A DNA stretch of 36,860 nt, from positions 6,909,850 through 6,946,709 of the forward strand of contig NZ_LGQW01000015.1 in NCBI RefSeq assembly GCF_003116035.1. The letters are read 5' to 3'. Shown piece by piece: positions 7,897-16,309 of the stretch. The notes below the pieces were generated by a model. The model was not told the DNA's origin. It ran no database searches and was given only the letters and a program-made list of their open reading frames with translations. The stretch is from Azospirillum sp. TSH64. Lineage in GTDB: Bacteria > Pseudomonadota > Alphaproteobacteria > Azospirillales > Azospirillaceae. How positions within the stretch are numbered: position 1 is the first letter of the stretch; each line of letters starts with the position of its first letter. Position numbers and translations under genes: made by a program.

Positions 7897-8151
7897 CTAC
7901 TCCTGACGGCCCATCAGGCCTTCCAGCTTTGCGAAATCCACATATTGCGCCGGCCGGTCCTTCAACAGGTCCGGGGACGCCAGGGCATTCTCCCGCGCGC
8001 ATTCGGCGACGTAGCGGGCTAAGAGGTCGCGCATGACCTCGGCCAAAGGCGTCTGCCGCTGGCGTGCGTAATTCTTGGCGACATCTTTGATTCTGCGGTC
8101 AACGCGCAAAGAGATCGTCGCCTTCTTTGGATGAAATGGATCTCCGATCAT
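7897..8151 (-). CDS. Small ribbon-helix-helix DNA-binding protein
   Basis: The 84-residue protein has a ribbon-helix-helix pattern at about 9-50: a beta strand KATISLRVD, then two helices with a turn between. Such proteins are antitoxins, plasmid partition or copy-control proteins, or regulators. The C-terminal tail (about 58-84) carries DLLKDRPAQYVDFAKLEGL and is not recognised. The ATG at 8151 is chosen for its GGGGGA ribosome binding site and because the fold starts right after it. The open frame could extend to 8343 through a poor-quality segment. No toxin gene is adjacent, which makes a classic toxin-antitoxin pair unlikely. The AT-richer upstream region has six GATC sites and several DnaA-box-like sequences. 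Confidence 0.65.
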   Translation of the reverse strand: MIGDPFHPKKATISLRVDRRIKDVAKNYARQRQTPLAEVMRDLLARYVAECARENALASPDLLKDRPAQYVDFAKLEGLMGRQE

Positions 8152-8234
8152 GACGATCCCCCATCGATCTTGCCAATCTACATGAATTGGCCTCGTCATT
8201 TGGATATGCCGGATCGGTGGTGGATACAAGGATC
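8139..8234. repeat. Cluster of six GATC sites
   Basis: GATC occurs at 8139, 8146, 8155, 8166, 8212 and 8231, six sites in 96 bp, where well under one is expected by chance. The first three lie in the start region of the ribbon-helix-helix gene. Dense GATC is a feature of some replication origins, though alphaproteobacteria mainly methylate GANTC through CcrM. Other explanations are operator repeats or chance. Confidence 0.6.
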
Positions 8235-8282
8235 CATGGGAAGGCGGGCGATAAAACTTGGGGATGATAGAATGTGAATTTG

Positions 8283-8398
8283 TGTGGATAAAATTTCTGC
8301 CGGTTTTCTTCTCCACAGAATCTGTGGATAGATGTGTGCGCAAACTCCGAACAGAATCTTCCGCATCCTTCCGGCGGGCGCATCCGGCCTGTGGATGA
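8283..8398. other. Cluster of DnaA-box-like sequences
   Basis: TGTGGATAA at 8283-8291 is a perfect reverse-strand DnaA box (TTATCCACA). One-mismatch copies are at 8309-8317 (TTCTCCACA) and 8323-8331 (TGTGGATAG), and a two-mismatch copy at 8390-8398 (TGTGGATGA). The middle pair forms a perfect palindrome TCCACAGA-A-TCTGTGGA (8312-8328). The flanks are AT-richer than the rest of the window. Two GAATC sites (CcrM type) lie in it. The 257-bp gap at 8152-8408 holds no gene. Confidence 0.45.
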
Positions 8399-8408
8399 GT
8401 GGGTTTGC

Positions 8409-8915
8409 CTATTTTTTGGGCGTGTCAGGGACGCCAGCGGTTCCCCATCCTCCGACCATCCGCAGCCGTCCGGCAGGCGAGAGGTCGGGCAGCACGAGCA
8501 GCACGGTCTGCTCGGTCAATTCGCCGATCAGGCGGCGCTTGGCGCGGGCTGCGGCGATCGCGGCGTTCAGGGACTCGAAATCCACAGGCTCCGCCTGAAG
8601 CAGGGCGCGCACCCGTTGCCCCTCCTGGCGATAATCCTCGGTCAGCGTGTCATAGCGCGGGCGCAGCGGCTCGAAAATGGCGCGCAGGCGGGCGGCGTCG
8701 GCGTCGGACATGCCGGCAGCCACATGCTCGACGAAGCGGTCGGGCATCGGCCGGTAGGGCGGGGGCGCCGGCTTGCGGGTGGTGCCGACCAGCATGGCGG
8801 CCAGGAACAGGTTCAGCGCCAGCGACAGCAGCGCCAGCCGGCGCAGGCTCATCCCCTGCCGGAGGCGGGTCAGGAGGGAGGGCTGCGGGCGACCGGGGGC
8901 AACGAGGCCGTTCAT
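8409..8915 (-). CDS. Periplasmic metal-sensor-like protein (CnrX/ZraP type)
   Basis: This 168-residue membrane-anchored protein has one TM helix at about 27-44 and a helical periplasmic domain (about 50-160) with the layout of the metal-resistance sensor family. That layout is a MPDRF..H start, a LTEDYRQEGQRVRALL helix, D..SL and a final L..LSPAGRLRM. CnrX-type proteins bind a metal and signal to an anti-sigma factor. Few His/Met ligands are present, so the stimulus may not be Ni or Co. The start overlaps the stop of the preceding gene in ATGA, so it is coupled to the anti-sigma and sigma genes. Family membership is judged from pattern only. Confidence 0.65.
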   Translation of the reverse strand: MNGLVAPGRPQPSLLTRLRQGMSLRRLALLSLALNLFLAAMLVGTTRKPAPPPYRPMPDRFVEHVAAGMSDADAARLRAIFEPLRPRYDTLTEDYRQEGQRVRALLQAEPVDFESLNAAIAAARAKRRLIGELTEQTVLLVLPDLSPAGRLRMVGGWGTAGVPDTPKK

Positions 8916-9355
8916 CGGGGATCTCCGTCGAACAGGGTGACGACCTCGTCGTTCAGCAGGGCCAGCTCCTGGCTGCGTGGTGCCGAGGGGAGCGGGCTGG
9001 CGAGATGGCCGGCGAACCAGCCCCCGGTCAGCCAGCCCAGCGCCAGCAGGGCGACGCAGAAGCCGGCCACCCTCCGCCGCGGCATCCGGCCGAGCAGCAG
9101 CATGACCACGCCCTCCTGCGGCACGGTCCGCGCCGCAGCGCCGACGGCGGACAGCAGGCGGGCGACGCGGGCGTCGTCTACCGGCGCTGCGGGGGCCGCC
9201 AGCAGCCGGTCGAAGGCGGCGGCGCTATCCAGGGCGATGCGGAGGGCGGGGGAGCGGGCCAGCGCCGCTTCGGCCTCCGCACGCAGCTCCGCCGGCCAGC
9301 GCTGCGGCGAGGCGCCGTAATCGTCGAGGTGGCGGAGGAAGTCTTCGTCGGTCAT
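8912..9355 (-). CDS. Probable anti-sigma factor, single-span membrane protein
   Basis: The 147-residue protein has an acidic N-terminal cytoplasmic region with EDFLRHLDDYGASPQRWP, one TM helix at about 96-113 and a short periplasmic tail. The order sigma factor, this gene, sensor matches ECF operons in which the middle gene is the membrane anti-sigma factor. No zinc-binding HxxxCxxC motif is present, so it would not be a ZAS-type protein. The ATG at 9355 is chosen for its AAGGAGG five bases upstream. Another ATG at 9370 overlaps the sigma-factor stop and would add five residues. Function is inferred from position and topology. Confidence 0.6.
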   Translation of the reverse strand: MTDEDFLRHLDDYGASPQRWPAELRAEAEAALARSPALRIALDSAAAFDRLLAAPAAPVDDARVARLLSAVGAAARTVPQEGVVMLLLGRMPRRRVAGFCVALLALGWLTGGWFAGHLASPLPSAPRSQELALLNDEVVTLFDGDPR

Positions 9356-9366
9356 GGCATCCTCCT

Positions 9367-10011
9367 TCATGCTGGATCGTCGGGGCCGAGCGCCGTCTTC
9401 AGCGCGGCCCGGGCGCGGGCCAGCAGCGAGGCGAAGGCGCTTTCGCCCATGGTCAGGATCTCGGCGGCCTGACGCAGGCTGAGCCCCTCCTGGTGGAACA
9501 GCACGACGGCGGCGCGCTGGCGGTCGGGCAGGGCCGCCAGCGCCCGGTTGACCCGCTCGGCGGTCTGGCGCTCGGCGATGCGGGTCAGCGCGTCGGGGGT
9601 CTGGTCGGGCAGGTCGCCGGCATCCTCCAGCGGCGACCAGCCGGGACGGCGGCCGCGGTCGATGGCGAGGTTCATCACGATGCGGTAGAGCCAGGTGGTG
9701 AAGGCGGCGCGCGCCCCGTCCCAGCGCCCGGCATGCTGCCAGACCCGCAGGAAGGCCTCCTGCGCGATCTCGTCGGCGTCGGACGGGTTGCCGGTCATCC
9801 GCTGGGCCAGCGCCACCGCGCGGCGCATGTGGCGGGCGGCCAGACGGTCGAAGGCGGCGGCGTCGCCGCCGGCCACGCGGCCCATCAGTTCGTCGTCCGT
9901 GTCGCTCGCCTCGACCACCGGGGCTCCGCTCCTGCCGTGGGCGAGAACTATGCCCAAGAGGGTCGAGAGGCGCCAGCGCAGCGCGACAGGAAGAGAAAGA
10001 ACCGCAGCCAT
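9367..10011 (-). CDS. ECF sigma factor (RpoE/CnrH-like)
   Basis: An alternative sigma factor that directs RNA polymerase to stress promoters. Sigma region 2 (about residues 40-120) has FDRLAARHMRRAVALAQRM, the segment DADEIAQEAFLRVWQH and TTWLYRIVMNLAIDRGRR. Region 4 (about 150-205) has ALPDRQRAAVVLFHQEGLS followed by the helix-turn-helix. The listed ATG at 10011 lies ten bases after the stop of the RND pump gene and has a GGGGGG tract upstream. A GTG at 9918 with GGAG five bases upstream would give 183 residues, closer to the usual ECF length, and may be the real start. Its position behind the RND genes suggests co-transcription with the pump, and it may autoregulate the block. Confidence 0.88.
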   Translation of the reverse strand: MAAVLSLPVALRWRLSTLLGIVLAHGRSGAPVVEASDTDDELMGRVAGGDAAAFDRLAARHMRRAVALAQRMTGNPSDADEIAQEAFLRVWQHAGRWDGARAAFTTWLYRIVMNLAIDRGRRPGWSPLEDAGDLPDQTPDALTRIAERQTAERVNRALAALPDRQRAAVVLFHQEGLSLRQAAEILTMGESAFASLLARARAALKTALGPDDPA

Positions 10012-10021
10012 CCTCGCCCCC

Positions 10022-13000
10022 CTATTCCGCGGGTGCTGCGATGGCGGCGCGGCGGTTGCGCCGCAGGGCCAGCCGTTCCAGCGTCAGATAGACCACCGGC
10101 GTCGTGTAGAGCGTCAGCATCTGGCTGACCAGCAGACCGCCGATGATGGCGATGCCGAGCGGGCGGCGGATCTCGCCGCCGGTGCCATAGTCGAAGGCGA
10201 GCGGAACGGCACCCAGCAGTGCTGCCATCGTCGTCATCATGATCGGGCGGAAGCGGACCAGACCGGCCTCGCGGATCGCCTCCAAGGGCGACAGGCCGCG
10301 CTCCCGCTCCGCCTCCAGGGCGAAGTCGATCATCATGATGGCGTTCTTCTTGACGATGCCGATCAGCAGGATGATGCCGATCAGGGCCACGATCGACAGG
10401 TCGTAGCCGGTCAGGATCAGCGCGATCAGTGCCCCCAGACCGGCCGACGGCAGGGTCGACAGGATGGTCAGCGGGTGGATCAGGCTTTCGTAGAGGACGC
10501 CCAGCACGATGTAGATGGTGATCAGCGCCGCCAGGATCAGCAGCGGCTGGCTGGAGGAGGATTGCTGGAAGGCGCGCGCGTCGCCCTGGAAGCCGGCGCG
10601 GATGCTGGCCGGCATGCCGATGTCCTCCGCCGCCCGCTGGATCAGCTCGGTCGCCTGGGACAGCGAGACGCCGGGGGCGAGGTCGAAGGTCAGGTTGGCG
10701 ACCGGGAAACCGCTCTGGTGCTGGATGCTGGCGGCCTGGTTGCCGATGACGACGCGCGACACCGCCGACAGCGGAACCATGCCGCTGCGGCCCGATACAT
10801 AGATGCGCTTGAGGTCGTCGGGGCCGAGCGCTTCGGACGGCTCGACCTCCAGCACCACCTTGTGCTGGTTCTGCGCCAGATACATGGTCGAGACCTGCCG
10901 CTGGCCGAAGGCGTCGTAGAGCGTCGACTCCAAAGCGCTCAAGGACACGCCGAGCCGGGTGGCGGCGTCGCGGTCGACGATGACGTTGGCCTGGATGCCG
11001 CCATTCTGGCGGTCGTTGGCGACGTCGACAAGCTCCGGCAGGGTGCGCATCTTGTCGACCAGCTTGGGCGCCCACTCGTTCAGCGCAGCGATGTCGGAAT
11101 CCTGCAGGCTGTAGCGGTACTGGCTGCGGCCCTGGAAGCCGCCGACGCGGATGTCCTGCACCGGCGTCAGGTAAAGCTGCACCCCCGGCACCCGGCCGGC
11201 GCGCTGGCGCAGCCGCTGGGTGACGGTGGCGAGGTCGTCGCGCTCCGCCTTCGGTTTCAGGGCGATGAAGATCTGGCCGGAATAGGTGCCGCCCGGACCG
11301 CCGCCGCCGACGGTGCCGCCGACGCTCTCCACCGCCGGGTCTCCGGCCACCGCGTCCTGCAAGGCCCGCTGGCGCGTCACCATGGCGCGGAAGGAGATGT
11401 CCGGCGGCGGGTCGCTGAAGCCGATCAGCAGGCCGGTGTCCTGCTGCGGCACGAAGCCCTTCGGCACCTGCCCGTAGAGCCAGACGCTGACGCCGATGAT
11501 GGCGAAGGTCGCCGCCAGCATGGTGCGGCGGTGGGCGAGAACCCAGTCCAGCCCGCCGGCATAGAGGCCGAACAGCCGGTCGCCGGCCCAGGAAAGCGCG
11601 CGGGCGAGGCGTCCGGGGGGGCCGCGCTCGGCCTCCGGCTGCAGCAGATGGGCGCACATCATCGGGGTCAGGGTCAGCGACACCACCGCCGAGACGGCGA
11701 TGGCGACCGACAGCACCACGGCGAACTCGCGGAACAGCCGGCCCTGGATGCCGCCCATGAACAGGATGGGGATGAAGACGGCGATCAGCGACAGGCTGAT
11801 CGACACCACGGTGAAGGCGACCTGCCGGGCGCCCTTCACCGCCGCCTCGAAGGGCTTGGCGCCCTTTTCGATGTGGCGGACGATGTTCTCGATGACGACG
11901 ATGGCGTCGTCCACCACGAAGCCGACCGAGATGGTCAGCGCCATCAGTGAGAAATTGTCCAGGCTGTAGCCGACGATCCACATCACGCCGCAGGTGCCGG
12001 CCAGCGACAGCGGCACCGAGGCCGCCGGGATCACCGTCGCCCACAGCCGGCGCAGGAACAGCGCCATCACCATCACCACCAGCGCCACCGTGACCGCCAG
12101 CGTCTTCTGCACGTCGTCGATGGAGGCGCGGATGGTCGGCGTGCGGTCGGTGCGCACCGACAGGCTGACCCCCGGCGGCATCCAGCCGCGCAAGGTCGGC
12201 AGCTCCGCCCGGATGCGGTCGACCGTCTCCACCACGTTGGAGCCCGGCTGTTTCTGGATGTTGATCAGGATGGCGCGGTGGCCGTCCTGCCACGCCGCGG
12301 TGCGGCTGTTCTCCGGCGCCTCGATCACGTCGGCGAGGTCGCCGAGCCGGATGGTCGCGCCGTTCTTCTCGGTCACGATCAGCCGGCGGTAGGATTCTGC
12401 GCCGAACAGCTGGTCGCTGGCGCCGATGGACCAGGATTCGTGGGTGCCGTCGAAGCTGCCCTTGGCGCCGTTGGCATTCGCCTGGGAGATGACGGTGCGG
12501 ATCGACTCCAGGCTGACGCCCATGTTGGCCGCGGCGGCGGCGTTGACGCGCACGCGCACCGCCGTCTTCTCCGCCCCGTTGATGGAGACCTGGGCCACCC
12601 CCTCGATCTGGCTCAGCCGCTGGCCGATGATGCTGTCGGCGAGGTTGTAGAGCTCCGCCGGGGCCAGCGTGGTGGAGGTCATGGCGAGCGTCATCACCGG
12701 CGCGTCGGCCGGGTTGATGCGCCGCATCTTGGGCGGGCTCGGCAGGTCGGCCGGCAGGTCGCCGCCGGCGGCGTTGATGGCGGCCTGCACGTCGCGCGAC
12801 GCCGCCTCGACATTGCGGTTCAGGTCGAACTGCACGACGACGGTGGTGCTGCCGAGCTTGCTGTTGGAGGTCATCTCCGACACGCCGGCGATGCGGGAGA
12901 GCCGGCGTTCCAGCGGCGTGGCGACGGAGGCCGCCATCGTCTCAGGGCTGGCGCCGGGCAGCGACGCGGTGACGATGATGGTGGGGAATTCCACCTGCGG

Positions 13001-13147
13001 CAGCGGCGCCACCGGCAGGAAGCGGTAGGCCACCGCCCCCAGGATCATCAGCCCGACCATCAGCAGCGCGGTGCCGACCGGCCGCCGGATGAACAGGGCG
13101 GAAAGCGAGGCGGCCGAAGCCAGGGGGGTGAGGTTGAGGGAGGCCAT
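10022..13147 (-). CDS. RND efflux pump subunit (MdtC-like)
   Basis: A 1041-residue inner-membrane proton-driven pump of the HAE-1/MdtBC type. Architecture is standard: TM1, large periplasmic domain, TM block, second periplasmic domain, TM block. The proton-relay pair is in TM4 (GFVVDDAIVVIENIVRHIEKG region) and the matching lysine in IGIVKKNAIMMIDFALEAE. The start PVGTALLMVGLMILGAVAY and the phrase PLPQVEFPTIIVTASLPGA are typical. It starts six bases after the stop of the first RND gene, and the two paralogues resemble E. coli MdtB and MdtC, which form a mixed trimer. Known substrates of that type include bile salts, novobiocin and, in E. coli, enterobactin. No TolC-like outer-membrane gene is in the window. 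Confidence 0.93.
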   Translation of the reverse strand: MASLNLTPLASAASLSALFIRRPVGTALLMVGLMILGAVAYRFLPVAPLPQVEFPTIIVTASLPGASPETMAASVATPLERRLSRIAGVSEMTSNSKLGSTTVVVQFDLNRNVEAASRDVQAAINAAGGDLPADLPSPPKMRRINPADAPVMTLAMTSTTLAPAELYNLADSIIGQRLSQIEGVAQVSINGAEKTAVRVRVNAAAAANMGVSLESIRTVISQANANGAKGSFDGTHESWSIGASDQLFGAESYRRLIVTEKNGATIRLGDLADVIEAPENSRTAAWQDGHRAILINIQKQPGSNVVETVDRIRAELPTLRGWMPPGVSLSVRTDRTPTIRASIDDVQKTLAVTVALVVMVMALFLRRLWATVIPAASVPLSLAGTCGVMWIVGYSLDNFSLMALTISVGFVVDDAIVVIENIVRHIEKGAKPFEAAVKGARQVAFTVVSISLSLIAVFIPILFMGGIQGRLFREFAVVLSVAIAVSAVVSLTLTPMMCAHLLQPEAERGPPGRLARALSWAGDRLFGLYAGGLDWVLAHRRTMLAATFAIIGVSVWLYGQVPKGFVPQQDTGLLIGFSDPPPDISFRAMVTRQRALQDAVAGDPAVESVGGTVGGGGPGGTYSGQIFIALKPKAERDDLATVTQRLRQRAGRVPGVQLYLTPVQDIRVGGFQGRSQYRYSLQDSDIAALNEWAPKLVDKMRTLPELVDVANDRQNGGIQANVIVDRDAATRLGVSLSALESTLYDAFGQRQVSTMYLAQNQHKVVLEVEPSEALGPDDLKRIYVSGRSGMVPLSAVSRVVIGNQAASIQHQSGFPVANLTFDLAPGVSLSQATELIQRAAEDIGMPASIRAGFQGDARAFQQSSSSQPLLILAALITIYIVLGVLYESLIHPLTILSTLPSAGLGALIALILTGYDLSIVALIGIILLIGIVKKNAIMMIDFALEAERERGLSPLEAIREAGLVRFRPIMMTTMAALLGAVPLAFDYGTGGEIRRPLGIAIIGGLLVSQMLTLYTTPVVYLTLERLALRRNRRAAIAAPAE
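10306..10369 (-). repeat. 64-bp direct repeat shared by the two RND genes, copy 1
   Basis: This 64-bp stretch is identical to 13498-13561 in the neighbouring RND gene. It encodes the conserved TM10 segment with the relay lysine. The copies are direct and 3.19 kb apart, so recombination between them would fuse the two pumps. Confidence 0.85.
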
Positions 13148-13153
13148 GGCCGG

Positions 13154-16100
13154 CTACTCCGCCGCCGCCCGGCCGGGCGACTGGACAGCATCCTGGCCAT
13201 TGCCCGGCTCCGCCGTGTCCTTCCGCCGCCAGGGCCGCAGCCAGCGGCCGAGCCGGCTGCCGAGACGGTCCATGTAGAGATAGACCACCGGCGTGGTGTA
13301 GAGCGTCAGAACCTGGCTGACCAGCAGCCCGCCGACGATGGCGATGCCCATCGGCCGGCGCAGCTCCGACCCGGTGCCGTTCTCCAGCGCCAGCGGCAGG
13401 GCGCCGAGCAGGGCCGCCATGGTGGTCATCATGATCGGGCGGAAGCGCAGGAGCGACGCCTCGTAGATCGAGCGTTCCGGCGCCATGCCCTGGTTGCGCT
13501 CCGCCTCCAGGGCGAAGTCGATCATCATGATGGCGTTCTTCTTGACGATGCCGATCAGCAGCACGATGCCGACCAGGGCGATCAGCGACAGGTCGTGGCC
13601 GGTCGCCATCAGCGCCAGCAGGGCGCCGATGCCGGCGGACGGCAGGGTCGACAGGATGGTGATCGGGTGGATCGTGCTCTCGTACAGCACGCCCAGCACG
13701 ATATAGACCGCGACCACCGCCGCCAGGATCAGCCAGGGCTGGGTGTCGAGCGAGGCGCGGAACTCGGCGGCCGTGCCGGCGAAGCGGGCGGTCGCGGTGT
13801 CGGGCATGCCGATGCTGTCGCGCGCCTGCTGGATCGCCGCCACCGCCGCCCCCAGCGAGACGCCGTGCGCCACGTTGAAGGACAGGGTGACCGACGGGAA
13901 CTGGCCCTGGTGGGTGATGACCAGGGGGGCGGTCTTGCGCTCCACCGACACGATGGCGTTCAAGGGAACGACGGTGCCGCCGCTGGCCTTCACATAGATC
14001 TTCGACAGGGACGCCGGATCCATCTGGAAGGACGGCTCGACCTCCAGGATCACGCGGTACTGGTTGGTCTGGGTATAGATGGTCGAGACCTGGCGCTGGC
14101 CGAAGGCGTCGTAGAGCGTGTCGTCGATGGCCTGGGGCAGCACATGCAGGCGGCTGGCGGCGTCGCGGTCGATGGTGAGATAGACCTGCAAGCCGTCCGG
14201 CTGCTGGTCGGTCGCCACGTCGGTCAGTTCCGGACGGGCGCGCAGGGATTCCAGCAGGCGCGGGGTCCAGCTTTCCAGTTCGCGCGGGTCGGCGTCCTGC
14301 AACACGTACTGGTATTGCGTGCGGCTGACGCGGCTGTCGATCTGCACGTCCTGCACCGCCTGCATGAACAGCGACACGCCCTTCAGGTCGCCGGTGGCGG
14401 CGCGCAGGCGGGCGATGATTTCCTCCGCCGAGGATCTTCGCTGGTCGCGCGGCTTCAGCGCGATGGTCAGGTTGCCGGTGTTGGTGGTGGCGTTCACCGT
14501 GCCGGTGCCGACGAAGCTCGCCACCCCGGCGACGTCGGGGTCGCGGCGGACGATGTCGGCGACCTCGCGCTGGCGCTCCGCCATCGCCTTGACCGAGATG
14601 GAGGGGGCGGCGTCGGTGACGCCGATGATGACGCCGGTGTCCTGCTGCGGCAGGAAGCCCTTGGGCACCACATCGTAGAGGTAAAGCGTGGCGGCCAGCG
14701 TGGCAATGGTGAAGACCAGGGTCGCCGGCTGGTGGCGCAGAACGAAGCGCAGCGAGGCGGCATAGCCGTTCAGCAGCGCGTCGAAGCCGCGCTCGGTCCA
14801 GCGGAACAGGCCGTTGGGCTTGCTCTCGGTCTCCGCTTTCAGCAGGCGGGCGCACATCATCGGCGTCAGCGTCAGCGAGATCACCGCCGACACCAGAACG
14901 GCGATGGACAGCGTGATGGCGAACTCGCGGAACAGCCGGCCGACCACGCCGCCCATGAACAGCAGCGGGATGAACACCGCGATCAGCGACAGGGTCAGCG
15001 AGACCACGGTGAAGCCGATCTGGCGGGCGCCTTTGAGGGCCGCCGGCAACGGCTTCTCGCCCTTCTCGATGTAGCGGACGATGTTCTCGATCATCACGAT
15101 GGCGTCGTCGACGACGAAGCCGGACGCGATGGTCAGCGCCATCAGCGACAGGTTGTCGAGGCTGAAGCCGCACAGCGCCATGATGCCGAAGGTGCCGATC
15201 AGCGACAGCGGCAGTGCCGCCGCCGGGATCACCGTCGCCCACGCCTTGCGCAGGAACAGGAAGATCACCAGCACCACCAGCCCGGCGGTCAGCACCAGCG
15301 TCTTCTGCACGTCCACCACCGAGGCGCGGATGGTCTCCGTCCGGTCGGTCAGCACCGCCATATGGATCTGCGGCGGCAGGCTCGCCTGGAGCGAGGGCAG
15401 CAGCTTGTGGATGCGGTCCACCGTGTCGATGATGTTGGCGCCGGGCTGGCGCAGCACGTTCAGCAGCACCGCGGGCTTGCCGTCATGCCACGCCGCCAGC
15501 CGGGTGTTCTCCACCGAATCGACCACGGTGCCGATGTCGGTCAGCCGCACCGGGCCGCCGTTCTTGTAGGCGACGATGATCGGGCGGTAGGCGGCGGCAT
15601 TCTCGATCTGGTCGTTGACGCCGATGGACCAGGACTGGCGCGGGCCGTCGAAGCTGCCCTTGGGCGCGTTGACGTTGGCCTGGGTGATGGTGGTCCGCAC
15701 ATCCTCCAGGGTCAGGCCGAGACCGGCAACGGCGGCCGGGTTGACCTGCACGCGGACGGCGGGGCGCAGGCCCCCTTCGATCCCGACATAGCCGACGCCG
15801 TCGACCTGGGACAGCTTCTGCGCCAGCAGCGTGTCGGCGGCGTCGCTGACGGTTTCCAGCCGCAGGCTGTCCGAACTCAGCGCCAGCACCATCACCGGCG
15901 TGTCGGCCGGGTTGACCTTGTCGTAGACCGGCGGGTTCGGCAGGCCCTTGGGCAGCGTGCCCGACGCGGCGCTGATCGCCGACTGCACATCCTGAGAGGC
16001 GGCGTCGATGTCGCGGGTCAGGTCGAATTGCAGGGTAATGACCGACAGCCCGAAGGAGCTGGTCGACACCATCGACGAGATGCCGGCGATCTGGCCGAGC

Positions 16101-16309
16101 TGGCGTTCCAGCGGGGCGGTGACCGAGGAGGCCATCACGTCGGGGGCGGCACCCGGCAGCTGGGTGGTGACGCGCACCGTCGGGAAATCGACCGTCGGCA
16201 GCGAGGAGATCGGCAGGGTGCTGTAGCCCAGCAGGCCCAGCAGCACCACCGCCAGCATCAGCAGGCCGGTGGCGACCGGCCGCAGGATGAAGGGGGCGGA
16301 GATGTTCAT
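13154..16309 (-). CDS. RND efflux pump subunit (MdtB-like)
   Basis: The first of two tandem RND pumps, 1051 residues. TM1 is preceded by FILRPVATGLLMLAVVLLG. The periplasmic entry LPTVDFPTVRVTTQLPGA and TM4 with GFVVDDAIVMIENIVRYIEKG (the DD proton-relay pair) are intact, as is the TM10 lysine in IGIVKKNAIMMIDFALEAE. The ATG overlaps the adaptor-gene stop in ATGA, showing an adaptor-pump operon. The C-terminal tail is long, Arg/Gln-rich and hydrophilic (about the last 35 residues). With its paralogue it should form an MdtABC-like tripartite efflux system together with an outer-membrane channel encoded elsewhere. Substrate is not predictable. The shared iron-box promoter region makes a siderophore or metal chelate a reasonable guess. 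Confidence 0.93.
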   Translation of the reverse strand: MNISAPFILRPVATGLLMLAVVLLGLLGYSTLPISSLPTVDFPTVRVTTQLPGAAPDVMASSVTAPLERQLGQIAGISSMVSTSSFGLSVITLQFDLTRDIDAASQDVQSAISAASGTLPKGLPNPPVYDKVNPADTPVMVLALSSDSLRLETVSDAADTLLAQKLSQVDGVGYVGIEGGLRPAVRVQVNPAAVAGLGLTLEDVRTTITQANVNAPKGSFDGPRQSWSIGVNDQIENAAAYRPIIVAYKNGGPVRLTDIGTVVDSVENTRLAAWHDGKPAVLLNVLRQPGANIIDTVDRIHKLLPSLQASLPPQIHMAVLTDRTETIRASVVDVQKTLVLTAGLVVLVIFLFLRKAWATVIPAAALPLSLIGTFGIMALCGFSLDNLSLMALTIASGFVVDDAIVMIENIVRYIEKGEKPLPAALKGARQIGFTVVSLTLSLIAVFIPLLFMGGVVGRLFREFAITLSIAVLVSAVISLTLTPMMCARLLKAETESKPNGLFRWTERGFDALLNGYAASLRFVLRHQPATLVFTIATLAATLYLYDVVPKGFLPQQDTGVIIGVTDAAPSISVKAMAERQREVADIVRRDPDVAGVASFVGTGTVNATTNTGNLTIALKPRDQRRSSAEEIIARLRAATGDLKGVSLFMQAVQDVQIDSRVSRTQYQYVLQDADPRELESWTPRLLESLRARPELTDVATDQQPDGLQVYLTIDRDAASRLHVLPQAIDDTLYDAFGQRQVSTIYTQTNQYRVILEVEPSFQMDPASLSKIYVKASGGTVVPLNAIVSVERKTAPLVITHQGQFPSVTLSFNVAHGVSLGAAVAAIQQARDSIGMPDTATARFAGTAAEFRASLDTQPWLILAAVVAVYIVLGVLYESTIHPITILSTLPSAGIGALLALMATGHDLSLIALVGIVLLIGIVKKNAIMMIDFALEAERNQGMAPERSIYEASLLRFRPIMMTTMAALLGALPLALENGTGSELRRPMGIAIVGGLLVSQVLTLYTTPVVYLYMDRLGSRLGRWLRPWRRKDTAEPGNGQDAVQSPGRAAAE
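13498..13561 (-). repeat. 64-bp direct repeat shared by the two RND genes, copy 2
   Basis: Identical to 10306-10369. See that entry for what it encodes and its possible effect. Confidence 0.85.

Noticed and set aside
7897..8343. Longer 148-residue version of the RHH protein
   Set aside because: The extra N-terminus has low-quality sequence, lies over the DnaA-box region and lacks a good ribosome binding site. The ATG at 8151 fits better.
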